The notes under the pieces are model-generated. The model was not told the origin of the DNA. It saw only the letters and a program-made list of their open reading frames with translations, and made no database searches. The position numbers and the translations under genes are program-made. Below are positions 49,710 through 59,053 of a stretch of 64,000 bases of DNA, piece after piece (positions within the stretch are counted from its first letter, which is position 1; every line of letters begins with the position of its first letter). The stretch is from Actinomucor elegans (Eukaryota > Mucoromycota > Mucoromycetes > Mucorales > Mucoraceae). The stretch spans positions 558,001 to 622,000 of the forward strand of contig JAMSLZ010000016.1 of NCBI GenBank assembly GCA_026027325.1. The letters run 5' to 3'.

Positions 49710-49880
49710 GCGGTATTCAAAAAACATATAGCGGTTTTGTAGTTTTCAACTTGCGATTTTTTCTCATCCAATCAGCGGTTTTGTTACATCCAACCAGCGG
49801 CTTGGCTATGCTCAACCAGCGGCTTTTTAGCGCCCAAATGGCGGTTTTGTAAATACTCAAGTTGCGGTTGGGTTAAGCAA
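49710..49880. repeat. Subterminal array of eight 22-bp-phased GCGGTTTTG units
   Basis: The core (A/T/G)GCGGTTTTG recurs with starts at about 49710, 49731, 49753, 49775, 49797, 49819, 49841 and 49863; spacing is 21 bp once and then exactly 22 bp. Most units end in a CAACC/CAATC-type motif. The array lies between the terminus and the transposase start codon. Confidence 0.85.
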
Positions 49881-49926
49881 TAGAAATTGGCTCCTGTTTA
49901 TTTCGTTTTGTTTCAATTAATACAAA

Positions 49927-51109
49927 ATGAGTAACATATTTTTCTACAAAAACGGTCAAGGCGAAATAAGAGATAAGAATGGAGAAGAAGCAATGGACTG
50001 GGGAGAAAATACTGACCCTTTCAACATAAGAACCCTGATGACGTTAAGTCGCTATAAGATGTCACAGAAGCCAATTCCTGAGAGAGTTATTCATCAACTT
50101 GACGTGCAGATGGAGGAACTTGTTGAAGATGTAGCAGTTGAAGAAAAAGTAAAAAAAAAACAACGTCTATTCAGACAAACAGCGTGCTCTTTTTTATTAT
50201 TTCAATAGAATTAAGCTATGGAAGGCAGGAATAGCGGAGCGTGCTACTCAAACTTGGGCAAAAAGACTCAAGGAGGATCCAAGTTGGAACATCTACGAAA
50301 AAGATACCAACAAAGTCAATCGCCCTTCTTCTCAATTACAAGATGAGCACAAAGAGCACCTCACTAAGTTTTATGATGAGTGCCCTCAAGCTTCAAAGCA
50401 GGATGCTGTGGACAGCTTGACCAAAGCTTTTGAAGGATTTTCTTTGAAAAAGACTTCAGTTGGTAACTTTATCCTTTATGATTGCAACTTGACTTTCAAA
50501 AGAATCACGCCTCAACCTCTTGCAAGAAACAGTGATGAACAAATTTAAAAGCGCTTTGAGTGGGTAACAACAATGCTAAAAACTGACATAAACTACTTGA
50601 GAAATTGCGTTTTTGTGGATGAAGCTGCCTTTAATATCAACATGAGAGCTCCCTATGGACGTTCTCTCAGTGGTACTCCAGCAATAGTCGAGACTTCTTC
50701 GACCCGTGCAATTTCTCATACAATACTTGGAGCTATTATTTCTTCTCAGGGCGTTGTAAGCGTTGAAGTGAGAGAGCCTCTGAAATCCAAAAAGATCAAA
50801 GTTACTGGCGGTAATAAGAGAAAGAATACACCAGCGACTGAGAAAAAGACGACCGGGACAACAGCTGGTCATTACATGAGGTTTATATCCAAGATGCTGA
50901 ATGAAATGGACAAATTTTCAGAAATGGAAAACTTCTACATTATTATGGATAATGCTTCCATCCATAAACCTGAGGACGATATTGATGGAATAATAGAGCG
51001 AAGGGGATATAGAAGCGTTCGCCTTCCTCCGTATTCCCCTGAACTGAACCCAATCGAGCAGTTCTGGGCTTTACTCAAAGCGTGTAATGGACATAACTAC
51101 TTTACATAG
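49927..51109 (+). pseudogene. Tc1/IS630-type DDE transposase, broken
   Basis: The first frame (from ATG 49927, MSNIFFYKNGQGEIRD) stops at 50208 after running through a run of about ten A near 50155. A shift there opens VYSDKQRALFYYFNRIKLWK, which continues to a TAA at about 50546. The same frame resumes and carries the catalytic blocks: FVDEAAFNINMRAPYG (first Asp, about 50610), IIMDNASIHKP (second Asp, about 50945) and PPYSPELNPIEQFWALLK (Glu, about 51060), then ends. So there is one indel, one nonsense codon and a shortened C-terminus. It is probably non-autonomous now, although the catalytic triad is still readable and decay is recent. Confidence 0.8.
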
Positions 51110-51649
51110 AATAATAATAGTGCTATATCCGGTGCTAAAGACGAAGGATATAATTTAAAACACAATAATAAAAGAATAGACAGTAAATGGAATCAGCTAT
51201 CCTGATAGTAAAAGTTATTCTAATCTTTATTCACAATTCAAAATCAAGTCTTCTTTATATACATTTCATCAGAGCTTAATAGTGTAGCATTCAATATCTA
51301 TCAGCACGCATGGCCGTACAACGGAGTCCAATCCCAGCAGCCACTAATAAGCCTTTCAACCACGCATTGTTGTAATTGTATAACCTACGCGTTATTCGAT
51401 ATTCAGGTCTTATCTTGAGATACACTCGATACTACTCGATAGTATGATGCTGCGTGTTTCTTGTAAGGATTATTGGCTAATAGTTCTAAGGATGACACAT
51501 CGCTTGTATTTATGCAGGCCTCGTTAATCTGATTGGGTTATCAGATAGAGTCTATGTATGACATAAATGAACAGTTGATTCCTTACTATTATGTCGATGC
51601 AAAATAGTAGGTGGAATACAACACCAATAAACGTGAACAATAGATTATA
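51110..51649. other. Spacer between transposon remains
   Basis: About 540 bp without coding frames. The base composition is more mixed than in host spacers (segments such as GCATGGCCGTACAACGG near 51310), suggesting further transposon debris that I cannot assign. Confidence 0.4.
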
Positions 51650-51925
51650 TATGAGATAAAAGATACTCTTTATTATTCTAAGATGCAATTGATATTTATA
51701 CTAATTAAAAAGGTTACACATCAAGACCGTGTGTACCTGACACTAATTAAAAGTGTCAGGTACACACAGATTTGTGCGTAACCTTTTAATTAGTATAAAT
51801 ATCAAACAGAATGCTAAATGAATAAAGATCATCTTTTATCTCTTAATTACACTTTTATATAAATCTACACTAAAATATACATCTCTGCTCACGACAAAAG
51901 GTTACGCACAAATCTGTGTGTAACT
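51650..51925. repeat. Inverted pair of LTR-like sequences forming a large imperfect palindrome
   Basis: Arms around a short spacer at 51745-51751 are inverted copies. The inner arms GTGTACCTGACACT (51731-51744) and AGTGTCAGGTACAC (51752-51765) are perfect. Farther out, GATATTTATACTAATTAAAA on the left matches TTTTAATTAGTATAAATATC on the right, with a partly matching extension to a TCTTTTATCTC-type motif. A third copy of the GGTTACGCACAAATCTGTGTG segment lies at about 51899-51920. A TATA-like core and nearby Ty3 remains make solo-LTR debris the best guess. Confidence 0.65.
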
Positions 51926-51949
51926 GAAATAACGTCCAACTAGGATGGT

Positions 51950-51957
51950 AAAAAAAA
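51950..51957 (-). terminator. Pol III T-tract terminator of tRNA-Ile
   Basis: Eight consecutive T on the minus strand directly after the discriminator base of the tRNA. Confidence 0.85.
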
Positions 51958-52031
51958 TGCTCATTACAGGGGTCGAACCTGTGACCTTGGCGTTATTAGC
52001 ACCACGCTCTAACCAACTGAGCTAAACGAGC
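51958..52031 (-). tRNA. trnI-AAU: tRNA-Ile (anticodon AAU)
   Basis: A 74-nt cloverleaf without intron on the minus strand. Acceptor GCTCGTT pairs with AATGAGC, followed by discriminator A. The D arm has GCTC/GAGC around AGTTGGTTA. Anticodon stem TGGTG/CGCCA holds loop CTAATAA, giving anticodon AAT. The T arm is ACAGG TTCGACC CCTGT. Internal A and B boxes (TAGCTCAGTTGG, GGTTCGACC) are intact and a run of eight T follows (51957-51950), a good Pol III terminator. Expected to be functional. Confidence 0.95.
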
Positions 52032-52039
52032 ACTCTTCT

Positions 52040-52247
52040 TGTAAAATTGTATTTGCGTTTTCCGGCGAGAGTAAAAGCGATGTAGTACAGACTACTTAAT
52101 AAGGTAGTTATATTATGTAATATAGTAGGAGAGTGCTTTAGATATAGAGTAAATAATAGTTAAAGGGTTGATGATTTTTATTTAATAGAAGGGAGCATAT
52201 ATTTATACTATTCTAAAGTGAAGTTGATTCTGATTCTAAATATAACA
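52040..52247 (-). repeat. Probable 3' LTR of the Ty3/gypsy element
   Basis: On the minus strand the segment after the pol stop can be read as an LTR starting TGTTATATTTAG and ending TTTTACA (TGT...ACA), about 208 bp. It contains a TATAAATA box (around 52198) and an AATAAA-like signal. The outer end lies 8 bp from the mature tRNA 5' end. The inner boundary is uncertain because the 5' LTR is outside the window and no clear polypurine tract was seen; an alternative start is near 52286. Confidence 0.55.
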
Positions 52248-52319
52248 TTGAGGATCTGGAATCTTCTTGAATGTCTTGGCCATCCCGCGATGGTAATCTT
52301 TCGAAATCTCTAGAAATGT

Positions 52320-55300
52320 CTACAACATACTGTAGAGCTTATTTCTTTTAGAGCTTCTTCCAGAAGGTACTATCGGACTGAACTTACGCTTGGTCCGGGG
52401 TGCGGCTTGAACCTCTGGAATACCTTTCGTTCTGAACCCGACATTATCCCCCCTCCAGCCTAGTGTTCGACTCTGAACACTCATAGGCGAATAAGTAGAA
52501 TCAGGAGACATTTCCCAAGAAGAGTCGCTCATAGGTGTATCAGCCTTAGAAGTTAATTTTCCGGAGTCCAAATATTTTGAGCCGGCAAAGGGAGGCGAGG
52601 AAATTATTTCAACGTCTTGTTCTTGCAAAACCATGTCGATATCTTTGTCTTTGGATGGATCAGTGAAAACATGTACCAGATTATCGAGAGTAGGACCATT
52701 CGACGGAGAGGCACCTTCTTTATCAGTTGGGGTCACTTTGGGAGGGCTTGCCTCGTTTTGGATAACGGATGTACGTGTTTGAAGTTCGGATTCAGCTTTT
52801 TCAGAGTCAGAGTTCCGCTTGTCAGTGTTAGCCACAGGGTCAATTGGATCAATTTCAAGTTCAGCAGGTGGCAAAGGATTACCAAGTTCGTTAAGCAGAG
52901 GGATGGTTGAAGGCAGAGAGGCTGTAGTGCCATGCGATTTTTGTACCAAGGTAGGACTTAAATTTGGTACGCCATTGTTCTTAGTAGCGGTACGCCACTT
53001 ACGGCGACTCACAGTAGGATCATACCATGGTGTAACAGGGGTAGTACCGTGAGCAGCTTTCAAACGGTCAATATGTACCAAAGATTTTAACGGTTCACCA
53101 GCAACAGTTTGTAACCTATAGGTGTCGTAATCTGGGTAATGAGCAACCACCACAAAGGGACCTTTATAACGGGGTTCGAGACCAAGGCGACCTTCATGCG
53201 TAAGTAAAACTAAATCACCGGGTTCAAAAGAAACTTTCTTAACAGCAGCATCCCATTTTTCTTTATCCTTAGCATTCATAGCACGCATACGTGCTTCAGC
53301 AGCAGCACGGTGTTGACCAAGGTTGGCTAATTCGCGAGCAGTGAAGTCCGCTACGGTGCGAGGGTCATTGGCAGCGTTCTTATCAATATATGGAATCATT
53401 ATATCACCAGGAAGACGGGGCTCACGGCCATAAGTGAGGTAAAAAGGGCTATAACCGGTTGTTGAATGTATTCTAATGCGTGTAGCAAACGTAGCAGCTT
53501 GAAGAAAGTCATCCCAACGGTGTAATTGTCCTTGGACATACTTCCTTAACATGGGTTTTAAGATACCATTATATCGTTCCACTTTCGAATTTGTGCGAGG
53601 GTGAAAAGCAGAAGTCAACTTGTGATTTACCTTAACGCGCTTCATAAATTGACGGACAAGACCACTACAGAAAGAAGCACCACGATCAGTGCAGATTTCT
53701 ACCGGAATACCGTAGTTCATAAATATTTCGGAATAGAGGAAATCCGCGACAGCCTCTTCAGACGCGACAGGAACAGCACGGGTAACAGGCCAGTTAGTGG
53801 CAGTGTCAACAGCGACAATAATCCAACGATTTCCACGAAGAGTTGTAGGTAATTCACCAATGAAATCAAGGTGCCAACGTTCAAAAGCGCCGGGAATAGC
53901 CAACGATTTCATAAAACCTTGATGTTTGTGAGTGCGGTTGGAATTTACTTGACATGCAGGACAAAGACGTAACCAGTTTCTGACATCAACTTTTAGTGTA
54001 GGCCACCAGCCACGAGGAGTTAGTAGGTTTATCAGAGTGTTATAACCGCAGTGGCCAAAACCTTCGTGATATTTCGTAACAAAATCAGCACGTTCAACAA
54101 ATGGAATAAACGGTACTAGACGAGTATTCGAGCCATCACCATGAATATCCACTTTTCGATAAACTTTATCATTGTCAGTCACCTCAAAGAAAGGGCGTTC
54201 TTTAGCCAATTTGTTTTTCAATTGTAGTGAGGAGACTTTTTCGTTGTGATTATTCAAGTAGAACAAAGGCCAATCGGTTTTGACCGCCGGGGTTAGTCCA
54301 GCAAGAGAGTCGAAAGCATAAATGTATTCAGGTTCCATTGAAGTAGGGGCAGGAGTACAGTTTGGTCCATCGCGACGAGAGAGAGCATCAGCAACCACTT
54401 GAAGACTACCTTTTTTGTATTGAATGTCAGGGTTGTACATTTCCAATTCAGAAATCCAACGAGTTAGACGAGGAGTAGGGTGTTCTTGGGTACGGAAGTA
54501 TTTTAAAGGTAAGTGATCAGTGAACACTGTATAACCAGCAGAGCAGCCATCTACTAGGTGTCGCCAAGCGCGGAGAGCCATCAGAATAGCAGCCAGTTCG
54601 CGTTCTTGTGCAGGATATTTCCTTTCTCGATCAGATAGTTTTTTTGATTCAAAAGCGATAGGGTGCCAGGCAGTTGGATCATTACGGTCAGGTTGTAGAA
54701 GACAAGCTCCCATAGCGTAATCACTGCTATCACATTCGATGCGATATGGTAGGTTGGGGTCAGGCATAGCAAGACAGGGAGCAGCGGTAAGTAGCTTTTT
54801 AACGTTATCAAAGCTCTTTTGACACTCATCAGTCCAAATAATGGATCGCTTTTTGTGACCCGTACCACGAGTGAGATTCGTTAAAGGAGTAACAACACCA
54901 GCGAAACCAGGACAAAACTTACGGAAGTATTGTGCTAGACCGACAAATTGACGAACTTCTTGAACGTTTGAAGGACGAGGCCAGTCGCGAATAGCTTTGA
55001 TTTTGTTTTCATCAGGTAAGATTCCAGCAGCGTTGATACGAAATCCGAGGTAAGAAGTTTCGCGCATAGCCATGGAACATTTTTTCTTGTTACAAATCAA
55101 CTGATTTTTTCTTAACAAATCGAGTACGTGACGGACATGACGACGGTGTTCTTCTTCAGTTTTAGAGAAAATGAGGACATCATCCAAGTATACCAAAGCA
55201 AATTTGTTCAAGCAATCATCCAGTACACGATTCATCAAAGATTGAAAATAGATGGGACAGCAGGTAAGTCCAAAAGGAGCAACAAGCCATTCAAACTTTC

Positions 55301-56262
55301 CAAGACGCGTATTAAAAGAGGTTTTTGGGATGTCTTCAGGATTGAGTCGCATTTGGTGATATCCGCTTTTCAAATCCAAGGTTGTGAAGTAAGAAGAACC
55401 ATGTAGACGCTCTAGACTTTCATCAATGTTAGGAATACCATATGATTTCTTGACACTAATACGATTTAATGCACGGTAATCAATACACATGCGTAGTGTG
55501 CCATCCTTTTTTCGCACAAAAAGGACGGGTGCACCCCAAGGACTAGAACTAGGACGAATGAGACCTAACTGAAGTAATTCTGTAAGTTGACGTTTCAGTT
55601 CGTCACTTTCGGCAGGACTCATTTTATAAGGGGGTCGGTTGACGGGGCGAGCATCGCCAGTGTCAATGATGATGGGATCATTACGAGCGGGAGGTAAACC
55701 AGGCAGATTATCACGAAATACATCGGCGTATTCGTTGATCAGATTTTTCCAATAGAGCTTGCTTGTATCATTGTCACCTGAGATTTTCCCGATATCCATA
55801 GACATAAGATCAGACACATTTTCTATTACAATATGGCCATTTGGATTGTCGATAAACATCAAACAAAAGTTGGCACCATGTTTACGAATTAAACGATCAG
55901 CTTGTTTAGGTGTTATTAAGTAGTCCATGGAAGCACCAGTATTCACTAAAATCGTATTGCCATCAAGATTGTCTGAGGTGCTATCAGAAGGACTAGAATC
56001 ACCATCCACGATATCATTCACCGAAGTAGATGTATAGACTGGTTGTTGGTTAGCTACAGTATTGCAACTAGACGTCATGCTTTGTGAGTTGTTGTAGGGG
56101 ACGATTGTAATGGATTCACCATTTATTAAAGGTAAAGTCCAAGAATCTGTAAACCAATCGGGTTTTGGGTTGCATTGTTTTAGCCAGGTTCTACCTAAGA
56201 TGAGATCGAACTTTGTTGGGAACACATAAGCAGTAATACGACCGACATATTTCTCTATATTA
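52320..56262 (-). CDS. Ty3/gypsy polyprotein: protease C-term, RT, RNase H, integrase (partial, split)
   Basis: About 1,300 codons without a stop. In order: end of the protease region (TKFDLILGRTWL); reverse transcriptase with ALVYLDDVLIFS (YLDD, about 55190); RNase H with ECDSSDYAMGACLLQP; integrase zinc finger with YHEGFGHCGYNTL and CPACQ; and the integrase DDE core with HLDFIGELPT, CTDRGASFCSG and KVERYNGILK. The tail after LKSLVHIDRL is ~200 residues of low-complexity Pro/Ser/Asp-rich sequence with no visible chromodomain. The frame enters from the other side of the inserted DNA transposon, so the protein is cut off from its N-terminal part. Confidence 0.92.
56259..56262. repeat. Target-site duplication ATTA, left copy
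   Basis: ATTA directly before the left terminus of the CACTA-like element, matched by ATTA at 63643-63646 after the right terminus. Confidence 0.85.
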
Positions 56263-56282
56263 CACTATGGCGAAAATATTGT
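56263..56282 (+). repeat. Left terminal inverted repeat
   Basis: A 20-bp perfect inverted match to 63623-63642. Confidence 0.95.
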
Positions 56283-56294
56283 CGGTTTTTTGCC

Positions 56295-56520
56295 CAAAAG
56301 TTGATAATATTAGGGGTAAAATCGACTATAGTTCTGCTAATAATTATTGTCAATTTCTAGGCAGTGTTTTTTCGGCGGTTGATAATATTAGTGACTCTTA
56401 TTCGATAATATTATGGGTAAATACTATAATATTAAGGGTTTTCCTTCAATATTATTATGGGTAAATTGTATAATAGTAGTGGTTTCCAGTCAATAATAGT
56501 ATGGATTAATCCCTCCATAT
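56295..56520. repeat. Left subterminal repeats of the CACTA-like element
   Basis: Several imperfect copies of a GATAATATTATGGGTAAAT-type motif at about 56302, 56379, 56401, 56422, 56447 and 56470-56510. Related copies, some inverted, lie near the right end. Such subterminal repeats are transposase-binding sites in CACTA elements. Confidence 0.75.
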
Positions 56521-57565
56521 TGATGATTTATAATCAATATTATTATTAGTTTTCTATCATATATTCACAATACACTACTAATAATATTATAGTCATTTTG
56601 GTTATTCAGATAATAATTTAATTGCTATTTTTTTTATTTATATAATATATAACTTCAACAGATATTACTCTAATACACACTAGCCTTCAATAGCTGAATA
56701 TACAATAACCAGCTTTCTATCACACACGAACAGTATTTAACTTACCTTATTGTCATACAAGTATAAAAGAATTTATGTCCCACTGGCAAGTAACAGGTAA
56801 ATGAATTAAGCAAATAACTGTATAAATAATGTCAGTTATCGTTGATGAAACAATATTTTAAGAGTATATTTGAACTAACCTTTAGAAGAATGGCCCACGC
56901 TTGTATAATAGCATATTTTAATCATCTTTTCCTAAAGTAAGTAATGATTAGATTCTTGAATGAAACTCGCTATTGCTACAGACTTACCAACACTATATCA
57001 GACACAATCAATTATAATTCACTGGGCTACAGTTTTAATAGTCTTCGTCTTGTATATATACACAACTAAATCTATTATAACAGTATTAGATTAATATACA
57101 AAGAAATTAATGGATTAGTAATCATTGCACTTACTTAATGGTTATTAGCTTTAAAACTAATAGTAAAGGTTCAAAAGCTATATGGCATTACTGGCTATAA
57201 GTATTACTGAAGTGGTATAAGTATTTAAGAATACAAGTCAGTATAAGAATATAAGCAGTATGAATGACGACGTATTTATAGATAATTACGACATTAAGAA
57301 CGAGGGAAATATTCGAAAGCTTGGAAAAAAAAACACAATTACAAGCTGACATTGAGGTTAATTCCTATTATACAGAAGCTTCAGTTAAAGTGTTGTGCGC
57401 AATAAGAGTGACAAATGTCAAGAAACCTTACGTTTAATGTGCCAATTTAGCAAACGAAAAAAAAGAAAGAAACTCAAGATTGGTGTAAAAAAGTTTTTCT
57501 TAATACTGAAAAGCCGCAGAAAAATGCTACGTCAGCTACTTAAACCAATAAAAAAACGTCTATAT
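56521..57565. other. Left non-coding part of the transposon
   Basis: About 1 kb of AT-rich DNA between the subterminal repeats and the accessory gene stop. A short frame at about 57261 (MNDDVFIDNYDIKNEGNIRK) is the only coding-like piece. It ends after about 29 codons and no supported continuation was found. Confidence 0.45.
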
Positions 57566-58648
57566 TTATTTCGTTTTTTTTGTATTTTTCTTAGAGCGTG
57601 GTTTACGCTTATTGGAATCCGCTTCTTTGGAACGATTGTCAGATCCAGCCTCCTCATCTTCACCAACGTCAGGTTGAACCGTAATGGCTTTTCTTTTCGT
57701 TGATGAGCGAGCAGAATGTAGATCCAACAAGCTAGCAATTGGAGATGCAAGACCAACTGGAGCAACAGAAGTAGCTAGACGATCAACAAGGATATGCTGA
57801 TTATCCACACTATTTGCATAACAAGCATATTAATAAAGATATAAAAACAGAAATAAAAAAGCATCTAACCTGAAGAACGATTCAATCTCATTGTCTTCAA
57901 CAGATTCTTGATTTTGTTGACTTTCACCTTCTTCAGCAGAATTACTTCTGGTACGTACAGTCTTCTTGTTTTTGAGTGCTTCAGATAAAAGTAACTTGGC
58001 AGCCCACATCTCTACACAGAGATGCAGATGCAAGCCCACATCTAAAGCACGTTTCTCTAAAAGCAAAGCATAACGTTCTTGAATGCTGGTATCCTCTTCG
58101 CCAATTTCACTCCAAGTTTTACCAACAATATTTATATTTGCCCTTTCCATGTCTTTCAAGACATCTCTTGCCAAGTATTTCAACGTATTGTATTGCGGTT
58201 GAACATCATCATCGGTCAGTTCATTTTGTTGGCCTTTTATATACTTGAGGTGTTTCAAGAGGGCATATAACCTTAATGGTGCAGAAGGGGTGACATTTGT
58301 CTTGGTTGCCTTTTGTTGATAACGCACTTTTGCTTCTTCTAGCACTTTTGGGATTGACCGTTTACTACGTAAATTAGGATTCAAAGCATTTGCAATTGCT
58401 TCTCGTTCAGCTATATATGACAAGCTAAGAGGTTAATAAAACTGAATGTAGTAACATGCTTCAGATATGATTGTACCATCGTCAAGTGCTTGTTCAATTT
58501 CTTCGTTAGATGAAACCCTCGAAGCTTCTCGAGGAAATAGAGGTGCTAATATTTGGATCAAATCTTGAATTAAACGACGGTTGATTAAGATTTCTTGTTC
58601 AATCTTCTCAAAGTAGACGCTCCAATTATTGTTGTTGTTGTTTGACAT
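57566..58648 (-). CDS. Transposon-borne accessory protein of unknown function
   Basis: Three exons (58648-58477, 58410-57870, 57809-57566) join in frame to 318 residues. The N-terminal ~60 residues (SNNNNNNWSVYFEKIEQEIL) look helical, beginning with a poly-Asn stretch. A middle domain runs from about residue 75 to 200 (LRLYALLKHLKYIKG, YNTLKYLARDVLKDME, ERYALLLEKRALDVGLHLHL). The C-terminus is acidic then strongly basic (NKRKPRSKKNTKKTK), a likely nuclear localisation or DNA-contact segment. I recognise no family. Its place inside the element, divergent from the transposase with a 405-bp shared spacer, suggests a partner role like TnpA/TnpD pairs of CACTA elements; that is inference. Confidence 0.75.
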
Positions 58649-59053
58649 AGCTATAAAGTAAATATATTATAAAGAAAAGTGATTGAATGATTTGAGCTAT
58701 TTAACTGTTTTATAAGCGTACTTTACCATTTATCCATTAGTAATCCTTACTAATGTCCAAAGAGCTTTCTGGAAAGTAAGCTTACTGACAGGTATGACTG
58801 ACTTGGAAAGGAATTAGCTTGATTAGAAATCATAAGGATCCATTAAAATGTATTCGATATCTGAATAATCTGGAAGGCTGAGTAATATGAAAAGCTGATT
58901 AGTTCAAAGGATTCAACAGCCTAAAACAATGAATTACCATTGAGAACTCTGTCAATTGTAGACCAAGCAAACGTATTTAAGACCTGCTTTTTCTAAACAA
59001 CAAAACCGCTATTCATTAATTCGATATATTTACTTGTTTTTACTTATCTTTAA
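58649..59053. promoter_or_regulatory. Divergent promoter region of the transposon's two genes
   Basis: 405 bp between two divergent ATGs, with no coding frame. It should hold both promoters; no clear TATA pair or operator was identified. Confidence 0.5.

Larger units (their letters stand above)
49691..51109 (+). mobile_element. Tc1-like DNA transposon, 5' end intact, 3' end apparently lost
   Basis: The element appears to start at 49691 with CAGTGCCGCCAGTGCC directly after a TA dinucleotide; Tc1-type terminal repeats begin CAGTG and duplicate TA. A subterminal array of 22-bp units follows and then a transposase gene at 49927-51109. No inverted copy of the terminus was found downstream, and the transposase ends abruptly shortly after its last catalytic block, so the right end seems truncated or replaced. 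Confidence 0.7.

Noticed and set aside
50576..50872. Minus-strand frame opposite the Tc1-like transposase
   Set aside because: Shadow of the transposase coding strand.
57395..57703. A 102-codon + frame, basic and hydrophobic
   Set aside because: Its second half is antisense to the last exon of the accessory gene and its composition follows that exon.
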